Origin: Planctomycetota bacterium
GTDB lineage: Bacteria; Planctomycetota; Phycisphaerae; FEN-1346; JAACEH01
Assembly: GCA_016935955.1 (NCBI GenBank)
Contig: JAFGPY010000111.1
Span: 1-5,530, forward strand
Length of the DNA stretch: 5,530 nucleotides
Reading direction: 5' to 3'
Part shown: positions 1 to 4,953 of the stretch, one piece after another
Layout of the letters: each line of letters opens with the position of its first letter
How positions within the stretch are numbered: the first letter of the stretch is position 1
Notes under the pieces: generated by a model
Database searches by the model: none
Told to the model about the DNA's origin: nothing
Seen by the model: only the letters and a program-made list of their open reading frames with translations
Position numbers and translations under genes: made by a program

Positions 1-1317
1 CAGCGTCGGGTCCTGCGTGGCGATGCCCCAGTTGCACTTGCCGGTGTAGCACCGCTGGCACAGGTGGCAGCCCATGGCCACCAGGGCGGCCGTGCCGATG
101 TAGACGGCGTCGGCGCCCAGGGCGATGGCCTTGATGACGTCGCCAGAGCTTCGGAAGCTTCCCGCGGCAACGATCGAGGCCTGGTTGCGAATGCCTTCCT
201 CGCGGAGCCGCGAGTCCACGGCCGCCAGGGCCAACTCGACCGGAATGCCGACGTGGTCGCGGATGACGGCCGGCGCGGCGCCGGTACCGCCACGGAAGCC
301 GTCAAGGGTCACGAAGTCGGCCCCTGCCCTGACGCAGCCCGAGGCGATGGCCGCCACATTGTGCACGGCGCTGATCTTGACGCCCACGGGCTTGCGGTAG
401 CGCGTGGCCTCCTTGAGGGCGTAGATCAGTTGCCGCAGGTCCTCGATCGAGTAGATGTCGTGGTGCGGCGCGGGGCTCAGGGCGTCGGTCCGCTCGGGGA
501 TCATGCGCGTGGCACTGATCTCGGCGTCGACCTTCTCGGCCGGCAGGTGGCCGCCGATGCCCGGCTTGGCCCCCTGGCCGATCTTGATCTCCACGGCCGA
601 GGCGGCATTCAGGTAGTCCACGTCGACGCCGAACCGTCCCGAGGCGACCTGGACGATCATGTTGCCGGCGTAGGGCCGGAAGTCGCGGTGCAGGCCGCCC
701 TCGCCCGTGTTGGCGAAGGTGCCGACCTGCTGGGCCGCGCGGGCCAGCGACAGTGAGGCGTTGTAGCTGATCGAGCCGTAGCTCATGGCCGAGAACATGA
801 TCGGCGTCTCGAGCCGCAACTGCGGCCCGAGTTGCGTTTCGAGCTTCACCTTGCCGTCGGCGCCGGAGGAGACCTTGACGCGGTCGGGCTTGCGTCCGAG
901 GAACGTGACCAGTTCCATGGGCTCGCGGAGCGGGTCGATCGATGGGTTGGTCACCTGGCTGGCGTTCAGCAGCAGGTTGTCCCAGATGACCGGCAGCGGA
1001 CGGTCGTTGCCCATGCCGGTCAGCAGGATGCCCCCGCCCTCGGCCTGCTTGTAGACGGCGCGGATGCGCTCGGCCGTCCAGTTGCCGTTGGGCCGGAAGT
1101 CCAGCGGCGCTTCCTTGATGCTGATGGCCTTGGTCGGGCAAAGCGTGGCGCAACGGTGGCAGCCGACGCAGCTCTCGCTGTCGCTGGCCACCAGTTCGCC
1201 TTCCTCGTCGTAATAGTGAACGTCGTTGGCGCACTGGCGGACGCAGACCTGGCAGTTGATGCAGCGGTCCTGATCGCGCTCAACCAGAAAATCGGGTTCG
1301 ACAAGCCACTTACGCAA
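1..1317 (-). CDS. gltB: Glutamate synthase, 4Fe-4S ferredoxin plus FMN synthase subunit (3' truncated by window)
   Basis: This is the synthase subunit of a split, archaeal-type glutamate synthase. It adds ammonia delivered by the amidotransferase subunit to 2-oxoglutarate, using electrons that reach FMN. My translation gives 439 residues open to the window edge. Two 4Fe-4S motifs lie near the N-terminus: C19-x2-C22-x2-C25-x3-C29 and C50-x2-C53-x2-C56-x3-C60. The FMN TIM barrel follows, with SAMSYGSIS (177-185), KIGQGAKPGIGG (245-256), DGFRGGTGAAP (339-349) and a phosphate-binding region around 386-412. At 417-428 C417-x5-C423-x4-C428 matches the 3Fe-4S spacing of GltS; C420 is an extra cysteine. 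The start is TTG at 1317-1315, because AGGAGGTG lies six bases upstream and the protein then begins MRKWLVEPDF; no ATG is available. It overlaps the upstream amidotransferase gene by 8 nt, so translational coupling is likely. The GXGXG domain found in full GltB is not in the visible part and may be a separate gene beyond position 1. N-methylglutamate synthase has similar subunits, but the glnA context favours glutamate synthase. Confidence 0.93.
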   Translation of the reverse strand, partial: MRKWLVEPDFLVERDQDRCINCQVCVRQCANDVHYYDEEGELVASDSESCVGCHRCATLCPTKAISIKEAPLDFRPNGNWTAERIRAVYKQAEGGGILLTGMGNDRPLPVIWDNLLLNASQVTNPSIDPLREPMELVTFLGRKPDRVKVSSGADGKVKLETQLGPQLRLETPIMFSAMSYGSISYNASLSLARAAQQVGTFANTGEGGLHRDFRPYAGNMIVQVASGRFGVDVDYLNAASAVEIKIGQGAKPGIGGHLPAEKVDAEISATRMIPERTDALSPAPHHDIYSIEDLRQLIYALKEATRYRKPVGVKISAVHNVAAIASGCVRAGADFVTLDGFRGGTGAAPAVIRDHVGIPVELALAAVDSRLREEGIRNQASIVAAGSFRSSGDVIKAIALGADAVYIGTAALVAMGCHLCQRCYTGKCNWGIATQDPTL

Positions 1318-2440
1318 CGGCCACCTCCTCTTTGAGCCGGCCGATGACCGGCTCGCCGCCGCGGGGCCGCCAGATCTGCTGCGGGTCGTCGCAGATGACC
1401 CGGATGGCCGCCTCCTCGCTGGCGACGTACAGCGTGTTGTTCTTGCGCGCTGCGACCATGGGCCGCAGTTTGATGCGATCGTTGAAACCGATCATCCCGC
1501 CGGCGAACGTCACAACGACGCTGAACGGACCGTTCAGCAGCGCGCCGCCATAGACCGTGCGGAGCGTCGAGATCAGCTCGCGCTGGTCGGGCTCCATCCG
1601 CTCGATCTCGCTCCACAGCGGCGGGGCCATGGCCAGGCAGGCGATCTCGATCGGCAGACCGTGCTTGCGGATCAGCAGATCGAACAGGTAGGCGATCACT
1701 TCGGTATCGGTGTGCATCGTGCAGTGGTAGCCGAAATTCGCCAGGTAGCGGCGGTTGATGCCATAGCTGGAGACCTCGCCGTTGTGGACGACCGCCCAGT
1801 CGAGCAGGCCGAACGGGTGGGCGCCGCCCCACCAGCCCGTGGTGTTGGTCGGGAAGCGACCGTGGGCCGTCCACATGTAGGCGTCGTACTCTTCGAGGCG
1901 GAAGAACCGCCCGATGTCCTCGGGATAGCCCACGCCCTTGAAGCAGCCCATGTTCCTGCCGCTGGAGAAGACGAACGCGCCGTCGATCACGCGGTTGATG
2001 TGCATGACGTTCATGGCGACAATATCGTCGTCCGTCAGATCGTAGTGCCGCTCGCGAACGTCGGCCTTGAGCGTGACGAAGTAACGCGACAGCAGCGGTC
2101 GCTGGCGGATGATCTCCAACGTGGCCGTGGGAATGGACTCCTGGTGCTCGATGTCGAAGGTGGTCTCGACGAACTGCTCGGTGACACACTGGGCGTCGGG
2201 CGTATCGTACATCAGGTGCAGGCAGTAATGCTCGGCGAACTCGGGATAGATGCCGTAGGCCGCAAAGCCGCCGCCCAGCCCGTTGCCGCGATCGTGCATG
2301 TTCTCGATGCTGCGGATAATGGCGTCGCCACTCTCGCGGCGGCCGTCCTCGTTGATAAACCCGCTGATGGCGCAGCCGCTCGAGTCTTTCTCATCGCGAA
2401 TCCACTTTCTGTGGCGATCGTCTCGCCAGACGTCATGCAT
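1310..2440 (-). CDS. Glutamate synthase, class II glutamine amidotransferase subunit
   Basis: This 376-residue protein is the amidotransferase subunit of the split glutamate synthase. It hydrolyses glutamine and hands ammonia to the FMN subunit encoded immediately downstream. Visible class II amidotransferase features are C23 in SGCAISGF as the probable N-terminal nucleophile after removal of a 22-residue leader, the Arg loop HGRFPTNT (193-200), HNGE (219-222) and TDTEV (244-248). GLGGGFAAYGIYP (54-66) and the region around VFSSGRNMGCFKGVGYPED are typical of this subunit as I remember it. The residue after the catalytic Cys is Ala instead of the common Gly of CGI. I chose ATG at 2440 because GAGG sits at 2450-2447, six bases upstream. 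The open frame also reaches an in-frame TTG at 2452, but that codon overlaps the ribosome binding site. The gene ends in TAA at 1312-1310, inside the start of the next gene. A class II amidotransferase of N-methylglutamate synthase (MgsA-like) is the main alternative. Confidence 0.92.
   Translation of the reverse strand: MHDVWRDDRHRKWIRDEKDSSGCAISGFINEDGRRESGDAIIRSIENMHDRGNGLGGGFAAYGIYPEFAEHYCLHLMYDTPDAQCVTEQFVETTFDIEHQESIPTATLEIIRQRPLLSRYFVTLKADVRERHYDLTDDDIVAMNVMHINRVIDGAFVFSSGRNMGCFKGVGYPEDIGRFFRLEEYDAYMWTAHGRFPTNTTGWWGGAHPFGLLDWAVVHNGEVSSYGINRRYLANFGYHCTMHTDTEVIAYLFDLLIRKHGLPIEIACLAMAPPLWSEIERMEPDQRELISTLRTVYGGALLNGPFSVVVTFAGGMIGFNDRIKLRPMVAARKNNTLYVASEEAAIRVICDDPQQIWRPRGGEPVIGRLKEEVAVA
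1322..1329 (-). promoter_or_regulatory. Ribosome binding site deciding the TTG start of the FMN subunit
   Basis: AGGAGGTG on the minus strand is a near-perfect Shine-Dalgarno sequence inside the last codons of the amidotransferase gene. The core AGGAGG is six bases from TTG at 1317. It supports a non-ATG start and translational coupling of the two glutamate synthase subunits. Confidence 0.8.
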
Positions 2441-2473
2441 GGCACACCTCAATCTGGACCCGGCTGAATTATA
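2440..2473 (-). promoter_or_regulatory. Candidate sigma-70 type promoter for the glutamate synthase genes
   Basis: A perfect TATAAT lies on the minus strand at 2473-2468, 27 bases before the amidotransferase ATG. A start site near 2461 would give a leader of about 20 nt. The -35 region is poor: CGGACG at a 16-bp spacing matches only the central GAC of TTGACA. The box lies outside coding sequence and stands out in this GC-rich DNA. I infer a weak or activator-dependent promoter; chance occurrence is possible. Confidence 0.4.
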
Positions 2474-2492
2474 GGCGACCGGGCAAACCCGT

Positions 2493-2514
2493 CCGCGCCC
2501 GGAGAAGGGCGCGG
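2493..2514 (-). terminator. Strong GC hairpin after the HTH gene
   Basis: CCGCGCCC and GGGCGCGG form a perfect 8-bp stem with a 6-nt loop (2501-2506), starting about 10 nt past the HTH gene's stop codon. No T-run follows on the minus strand, so it is not a canonical intrinsic terminator. A short second stem, CGGG-TTTG-CCCG, follows directly. It may be a U-less terminator, a 3'-end stabiliser, or a barrier between the HTH gene and the glutamate synthase genes. Confidence 0.5.
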
Positions 2515-2524
2515 CAGTCTCCTG

Positions 2525-2908
2525 TCATCCTCCGCCGCCAAAACTCCGCACACCCAACTGCTGCATCTTGCTCCGCAACGTGTTGCGGTTGATGCCCAGC
2601 ATCCGCGCCGCCTTGATCTGGCAACCGCCGCTGCGCTCGAGCGTGGAACGGATCAGCGACCGCTCGACCATGCGGATCACGCGGCGGTAGAGCCCCTCGC
2701 CGCAGGTGGGCGAATGGCTGCGGCACAGTCCCACGACAGCCCGGTCGAGAATGCGCTCGGCCCCTTCGGACGAGACGATCTGTACGCCGGTACCGTCGGC
2801 CATGGCCGCCCGGGCGATCAGGCCGGCGATGCGGCGGAACTCCTCCTGCGAGCCGTCGCAGACGACCAACTCGTCCTCGTGATCCGGTGCTGGGCAATCG
2901 CTGCTCAT
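2525..2908 (-). CDS. Small Fis/NtrC-type helix-turn-helix protein (possible nitrogen regulator)
   Basis: This 127-residue protein ends in a Fis-type DNA-binding domain (HTH_8), the same fold as the C-terminal domain of NtrC. Residues 72-92 look like the leading helices (LYRRVIRMVERSLIRSTLERS). Residues 97-119 form the helix-turn-helix, with AARMLGINRNTLRSKMQQLG as its core. There is no receiver domain and no AAA+ domain (no Walker A or GAFTGA motif), so it cannot itself activate sigma-54 polymerase. The first 70 residues are acidic at the start (DHEDELVVCDGSQEE) and match no family I recognise. ATG at 2908 is the first ATG after an in-frame stop at 2996-2998; GAGGG lies ten bases upstream, so initiation may be weak. 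It sits between glnA and the glutamate synthase genes, which suggests a role in nitrogen control, but the target is unknown. A remnant of a larger NtrC-like protein is an alternative; the clean reading frame argues against recent decay. Confidence 0.82.
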   Translation of the reverse strand: MSSDCPAPDHEDELVVCDGSQEEFRRIAGLIARAAMADGTGVQIVSSEGAERILDRAVVGLCRSHSPTCGEGLYRRVIRMVERSLIRSTLERSGGCQIKAARMLGINRNTLRSKMQQLGVRSFGGGG

Positions 2909-2932
2909 TTTCCAGGCACCCTCGGGCCAAAA

Positions 2933-2987
2933 GGCACAGTCGCTGGTCTTTAACCTGCCCGGGAAAAAGTGACCGAACGACTGTGCC
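2933..2987 (-). terminator. Inverted repeat after glnA, terminator-like
   Basis: GGCACAGTCG (minus strand, 2987-2978) pairs perfectly over 10 bp with CGACTGTGCC (2942-2933). Two further G-U pairs are possible in RNA. A short TTTT follows the second arm on the minus strand. The 35-nt loop is long for an intrinsic terminator and contains its own T- and A-rich stretches. It starts about 30 nt after the glnA stop and ends about 25 nt before the HTH gene start, so it could either end the glnA transcript or act in the leader of the HTH gene. Confidence 0.45.
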
Positions 2988-3016
2988 CCAAGGCTCTAAC
3001 CGTCCACCCGCGCGAG

Positions 3017-4339
3017 TTACAGAATCGGCAGGTAGTTGTCCAACTCGTACTGACTGACGTGGATCCGGAAGCGGTCCCACTCGATCCGCTTGTTGGCCAC
3101 GAACTTCTCGAAGACGTGGTCGCCGAGCGTCTCGCGGACCAGTTCGCTCTGGGCCGTGCACTCGATGGCCTCGCCCAGGCTGCCGGGCAGCGACTCGATG
3201 CCCAGGTCGGCCTTGCGCTTGTCGGTCATCTCGAAGATGTCCTCTTCGATCGGGTCAGGCAGCTTGTAGCCTTCCTTGATGCCCTTGAGGCCAGCAGCCA
3301 GCATGACCGAGAAGGCCAGGTACGGGTTACAGGCCGGATCCGGGCAACGCAGTTCCGCGCGGGTCGCCTTCTCCTTGCCGGGCTTATACATCGGCACGCG
3401 AACCAGGGCCGAACGGTTGCGGCGGGCCCAACTGATGTAGACCGGGGCCTCGTAGCCGGGGACCAGCCGCTTGTAGCTGTTGGCCCACTGGGCGACGACG
3501 CTGCAGATCTCGCGGGCGTGCTTCAGCAAACCGGCGATGTAGCTCTTGCCCACGTCGCTGAGCAGGTACTTGTCCTTGGCGTCGAAGAAGGCATTCTTCG
3601 AACCCTTGAACAGCGACTGGTGCACGTGCATGCCGCTGCCATTCTCGCCGAACAGCGGCTTGGGCATGAACGTCGCGTAGACGGCGTGCATCATGGCCAC
3701 TTCCTTCACCGTCAGGCGATAGGTCATGGCATTGTCGGCCATCTTGAGGGCCTCGGCATAGCGCAGGTCGATCTCGTGCTGGCTCGGGGCCACCTCGTGG
3801 TGCGAGTACTCGACCGGAATGCCCATCTTCTCGAGGGCGATGACCGTGTCGCGACGCAGGTCGCAGGCCACGTCCAGCGGGGTCAGGTCGAAGTAGCCGC
3901 CCTTGTCCAGGATCTCGGTGCCTTCGCTGTTCTGAAAGTAGAAGTACTCCAGCTCCGGCCCGACGTAGTAGGTGTAGCCGAGCTTGGCGGCCTCGGCCAG
4001 GTTCCGCCTGAGCACCCAGCGCGGGTCGCCGACGTAATGCTCACCCTGCGGCGTGAGGATGTCGCAGAACATCCGGGCCACGCCGGCCTCGCCCTGCGGC
4101 CGCCACGGCAGAATCGTGAACGTCTCGGTGTCGGGCATGGCGATCATGTCGCTTTCCTCGATTCGAGCAAACCCCTCGATGCTCGACCCGTCAAAGCCCA
4201 TGCCGCCCTCGAGGGCCTCCTCGAGTTCACTGGCCGTGATGGCGAAGCTCTTCAACATGCCCAGCACGTCGGTGAACCACAGGCGGATGAACTTGATCTT
4301 CTGATCCGCAACGACCTTCAAGACGGCTTCTTTGTCCAT
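3017..4339 (-). CDS. glnA: Glutamine synthetase, type I-alpha
   Basis: GlnA makes glutamine from glutamate, ammonia and ATP in the cytoplasm as a dodecamer. The 440-residue length fits GSI-alpha (Bacillus/Thermotoga type). Conserved elements are all visible: FDGSSIEGF (49-57), metal ligands in GPELEYF (E129, E131), EVAPSQHE (182-189), NGSGMHVH (233-240) with H238, NSYKRLVPGYEAP (288-300) with flap Glu E298, NRSALVRVP (308-316), and E329/R331 before CPDPACNPYLA. R59 in FARIEESDM corresponds to the Arg linked to feedback inhibition of GSI-alpha in Bacillus. There is no Tyr397 adenylylation segment and no GSI-beta insertion, so GlnE-type control is unlikely. In EVAPSQHE a Ser occupies a position that is Gly in Bacillus. 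I chose ATG at 4339: AGGAGA lies seven bases upstream and homology begins MDKEAVLK. The open frame runs 74 residues further upstream, but that part covers the promoter and is not protein-like. Transcription is probably from the sigma-54 promoter at 4420-4435, with possible readthrough from amt-PII. Confidence 0.98.
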   Translation of the reverse strand: MDKEAVLKVVADQKIKFIRLWFTDVLGMLKSFAITASELEEALEGGMGFDGSSIEGFARIEESDMIAMPDTETFTILPWRPQGEAGVARMFCDILTPQGEHYVGDPRWVLRRNLAEAAKLGYTYYVGPELEYFYFQNSEGTEILDKGGYFDLTPLDVACDLRRDTVIALEKMGIPVEYSHHEVAPSQHEIDLRYAEALKMADNAMTYRLTVKEVAMMHAVYATFMPKPLFGENGSGMHVHQSLFKGSKNAFFDAKDKYLLSDVGKSYIAGLLKHAREICSVVAQWANSYKRLVPGYEAPVYISWARRNRSALVRVPMYKPGKEKATRAELRCPDPACNPYLAFSVMLAAGLKGIKEGYKLPDPIEEDIFEMTDKRKADLGIESLPGSLGEAIECTAQSELVRETLGDHVFEKFVANKRIEWDRFRIHVSQYELDNYLPIL

Positions 4340-4346
4340 CGTTTGA

Positions 4347-4352
4347 TCTCCT
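4347..4352 (-). promoter_or_regulatory. glnA ribosome binding site
   Basis: AGGAGA on the minus strand lies seven bases before ATG 4339. It settles the start of glnA against the longer open frame that reaches back to 4561. Confidence 0.8.
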
Positions 4353-4378
4353 GGTCTAGCGTGTCCCTGTACAGTCAT

Positions 4379-4409
4379 GCACGCCCGAAGACGGTGCCCG
4401 GGCAAGTGC
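4379..4409 (-). promoter_or_regulatory. Leader hairpin at the predicted 5' end of glnA mRNA
   Basis: On the minus strand GCAC (4409-4406) and GCCCG (4403-4399) pair with CGGGC (4387-4383) and GTGC (4382-4379). The result is 9 bp with a two-base TT bulge and an 11-nt loop. The first base coincides with the start site expected from the sigma-54 promoter. A 10-bp DNA palindrome, TGCCCGGGCA (4395-4404), overlaps it and could instead be an operator. Confidence 0.4.
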
Positions 4410-4419
4410 CTTCTTTTAA

Positions 4420-4435
4420 AGCAACATCTGTGCCA
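4420..4435 (-). promoter_or_regulatory. Sigma-54 (RpoN) -24/-12 promoter of glnA
   Basis: The minus strand reads TGGCAC-AGATG-TTGCT, matching the consensus TGGCAC-N5-TTGCW. The invariant GG (4434-4433) and GC (4422-4421) are separated by the canonical 10 bases. The predicted start is near 4409, giving a leader of about 69 nt before the ATG. glnA is a classic sigma-54 gene in many bacteria, and this promoter needs an NtrC-like AAA+ activator, which is not encoded in this window. This is the best-supported regulatory site here. Confidence 0.85.
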
Positions 4436-4446
4436 TAAGACGGCAA

Positions 4447-4458
4447 GGCAAGCACAAC
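4447..4458. repeat. Copy 1 of a 12-bp repeat upstream of glnA
   Basis: GGCAAGCACAAC on the plus strand matches GGCTCGCACAAC at 4548-4559 in 10 of 12 positions, in the same orientation and 101 bp apart. It lies just upstream of the -24 element (about -49 to -38 from the predicted start). It could be a regulator half-site; the match is short, so chance is possible. Confidence 0.3.
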
Positions 4459-4487
4459 ACCCCAGCCAACAAGGAGTTATAAATTTT

Positions 4488-4521
4488 AGCGGCCGCCCGC
4501 TACGAGGCGAAATCGGCCGCT
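4488..4521. repeat. GC-rich inverted repeat upstream of glnA
   Basis: AGCGGCCG (4488-4495) and CGGCCGCT (4514-4521) are perfect 8-bp inverted arms with an 18-nt spacer. The centre is about 95 bp upstream of the predicted glnA start, a distance compatible with an activator site. No T-run follows on the minus strand, so it is a poor terminator for the PII gene. Confidence 0.4.
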
Positions 4522-4525
4522 GTGC

Positions 4526-4568
4526 GACATTATTGTAGCTTGCCGGTGGCTCGCACAACAATAATGTC
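4526..4568. promoter_or_regulatory. Perfect 11-bp inverted repeat, candidate upstream activator site
   Basis: GACATTATTGT (4526-4536) and ACAATAATGTC (4558-4568) are perfect inverted arms with a 21-nt spacer, and they are AT-rich within GC-rich DNA. A second inverted repeat, TGTGCGA (4521-4527) with TCGCACA (4551-4557), is interleaved with the first. The centre is near -138 from the predicted glnA start, where sigma-54 activators usually bind. It lies 12 nt past the PII stop codon. The sequence does not match the classical enteric NtrC site, so the binding protein is unknown. Confidence 0.5.
4548..4559. repeat. Copy 2 of the 12-bp repeat upstream of glnA
   Basis: GGCTCGCACAAC on the plus strand is the distal partner of the copy at 4447-4458, differing at two positions. 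It overlaps the second of the two interleaved inverted repeats, so its GCACAA core appears in both patterns. Confidence 0.3.
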
Positions 4569-4579
4569 AGCTTTCCGGG

Positions 4580-4921
4580 TCAGCCGATCGCGTCCCCGCC
4601 CCGCTCGCCCGTGCGGATGCGGATACACTCGGGAAGGTCCAGAACGAAGATCTTTCCGTCGCCAATGCGGCCCGTCCGAGCGCCCCGGATAATGGCCTCG
4701 ATCGTCCGGTCGACGAAGTCCTCGTTTACGGCTATTTCCAGGCGAACCTTCTTCAGCAGATTGACCTCGAAGTCCACCCCGCGGTAGGTCTCATGGTAGC
4801 CTTTCTGTTGCCCGCAGCCAAGGCTATTCGTAATCGACATCTTGAAGACTTCCGCCTCGTAGAGCGTCCGCTTCACCTCGTTCAGCCGGTGCGGCTGAAT
4901 GTACGCGATAATCAGTTTCAT
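4580..4921 (-). CDS. glnK: PII nitrogen regulatory protein (GlnB/GlnK family)
   Basis: PII trimers bind ATP/ADP and 2-oxoglutarate and control partners such as Amt, glutamine synthetase or regulators. The 113-residue length is usual for the family and aligns to E. coli GlnB without gaps. The T-loop spans about 37-55 ([19 protein letters not shown]) with Q39 and K58 conserved. The B-loop is TGRIGDGK (83-90), and the C-terminal loop holds R101 and R103 in IRIRTGE. Position 51, the uridylylated Tyr in E. coli, is Phe, and position 49, phosphorylated Ser in cyanobacteria, is Val. Neither covalent modification is therefore possible at those sites, and signalling is probably by ligand binding alone. 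ATG at 4921 has AAGGAG at 4935-4930, eight bases upstream. Its place directly after amt supports a GlnK-type role in gating Amt; the symbol rests on that context, since GlnB and GlnK are not separable by sequence alone. Confidence 0.96.
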   Translation of the reverse strand: MKLIIAYIQPHRLNEVKRTLYEAEVFKMSITNSLGCGQQKGYHETYRGVDFEVNLLKKVRLEIAVNEDFVDRTIEAIIRGARTGRIGDGKIFVLDLPECIRIRTGERGGDAIG

Positions 4922-4953
4922 GATCCATGCTCCTTAGGATTTCCGATGCCCGT

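Noticed and set aside
64..756. Plus-strand open frame of 230 codons opposite the FMN subunit
   Set aside because: It lies entirely antisense to the synthase coding sequence with its FMN and Fe-S motifs. The translation is low in complexity and matches no family.
1020..2189. Minus-strand open frame of 389 codons overlapping both glutamate synthase genes
   Set aside because: It is a shifted frame of the amidotransferase and FMN subunit. It is Arg/Pro/His-rich, as expected of a shadow, while the other frames carry the conserved motifs.
1661..2467. Plus-strand open frame of 268 codons opposite the amidotransferase
   Set aside because: It is antisense to a convincing gene, and its composition is that of a complement shadow.
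2972..2990. Second possible sigma-54 promoter, GGGCAC-AGTCG-TTCG, after glnA on the minus strand
   Set aside because: The -24 part is similar to the glnA promoter, but the essential GC at -12 is CG. The sequence is better explained as one arm of the inverted repeat 2933-2987.
2969..4438. Long plus-strand open frame of 489 codons opposite glnA
   Set aside because: It is antisense to a clear glnA with all catalytic motifs. Its translation is rich in repeated Val/Leu/Gly/Asp of the kind produced by the complement of GC-rich codons, with no recognisable domain.
4340..4561. 74-residue N-terminal extension of GlnA in the same open frame
   Set aside because: The region contains the sigma-54 promoter and leader. 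The added residues are not like any GlnA, and ATG 4339 has a good ribosome binding site and the expected start.
4488..4568. Intrinsic terminator for the amt-PII transcript
   Set aside because: The dyads can form stems, but neither is followed by a T-run on the minus strand. Activator sites or RNA structures are more likely than a canonical terminator.
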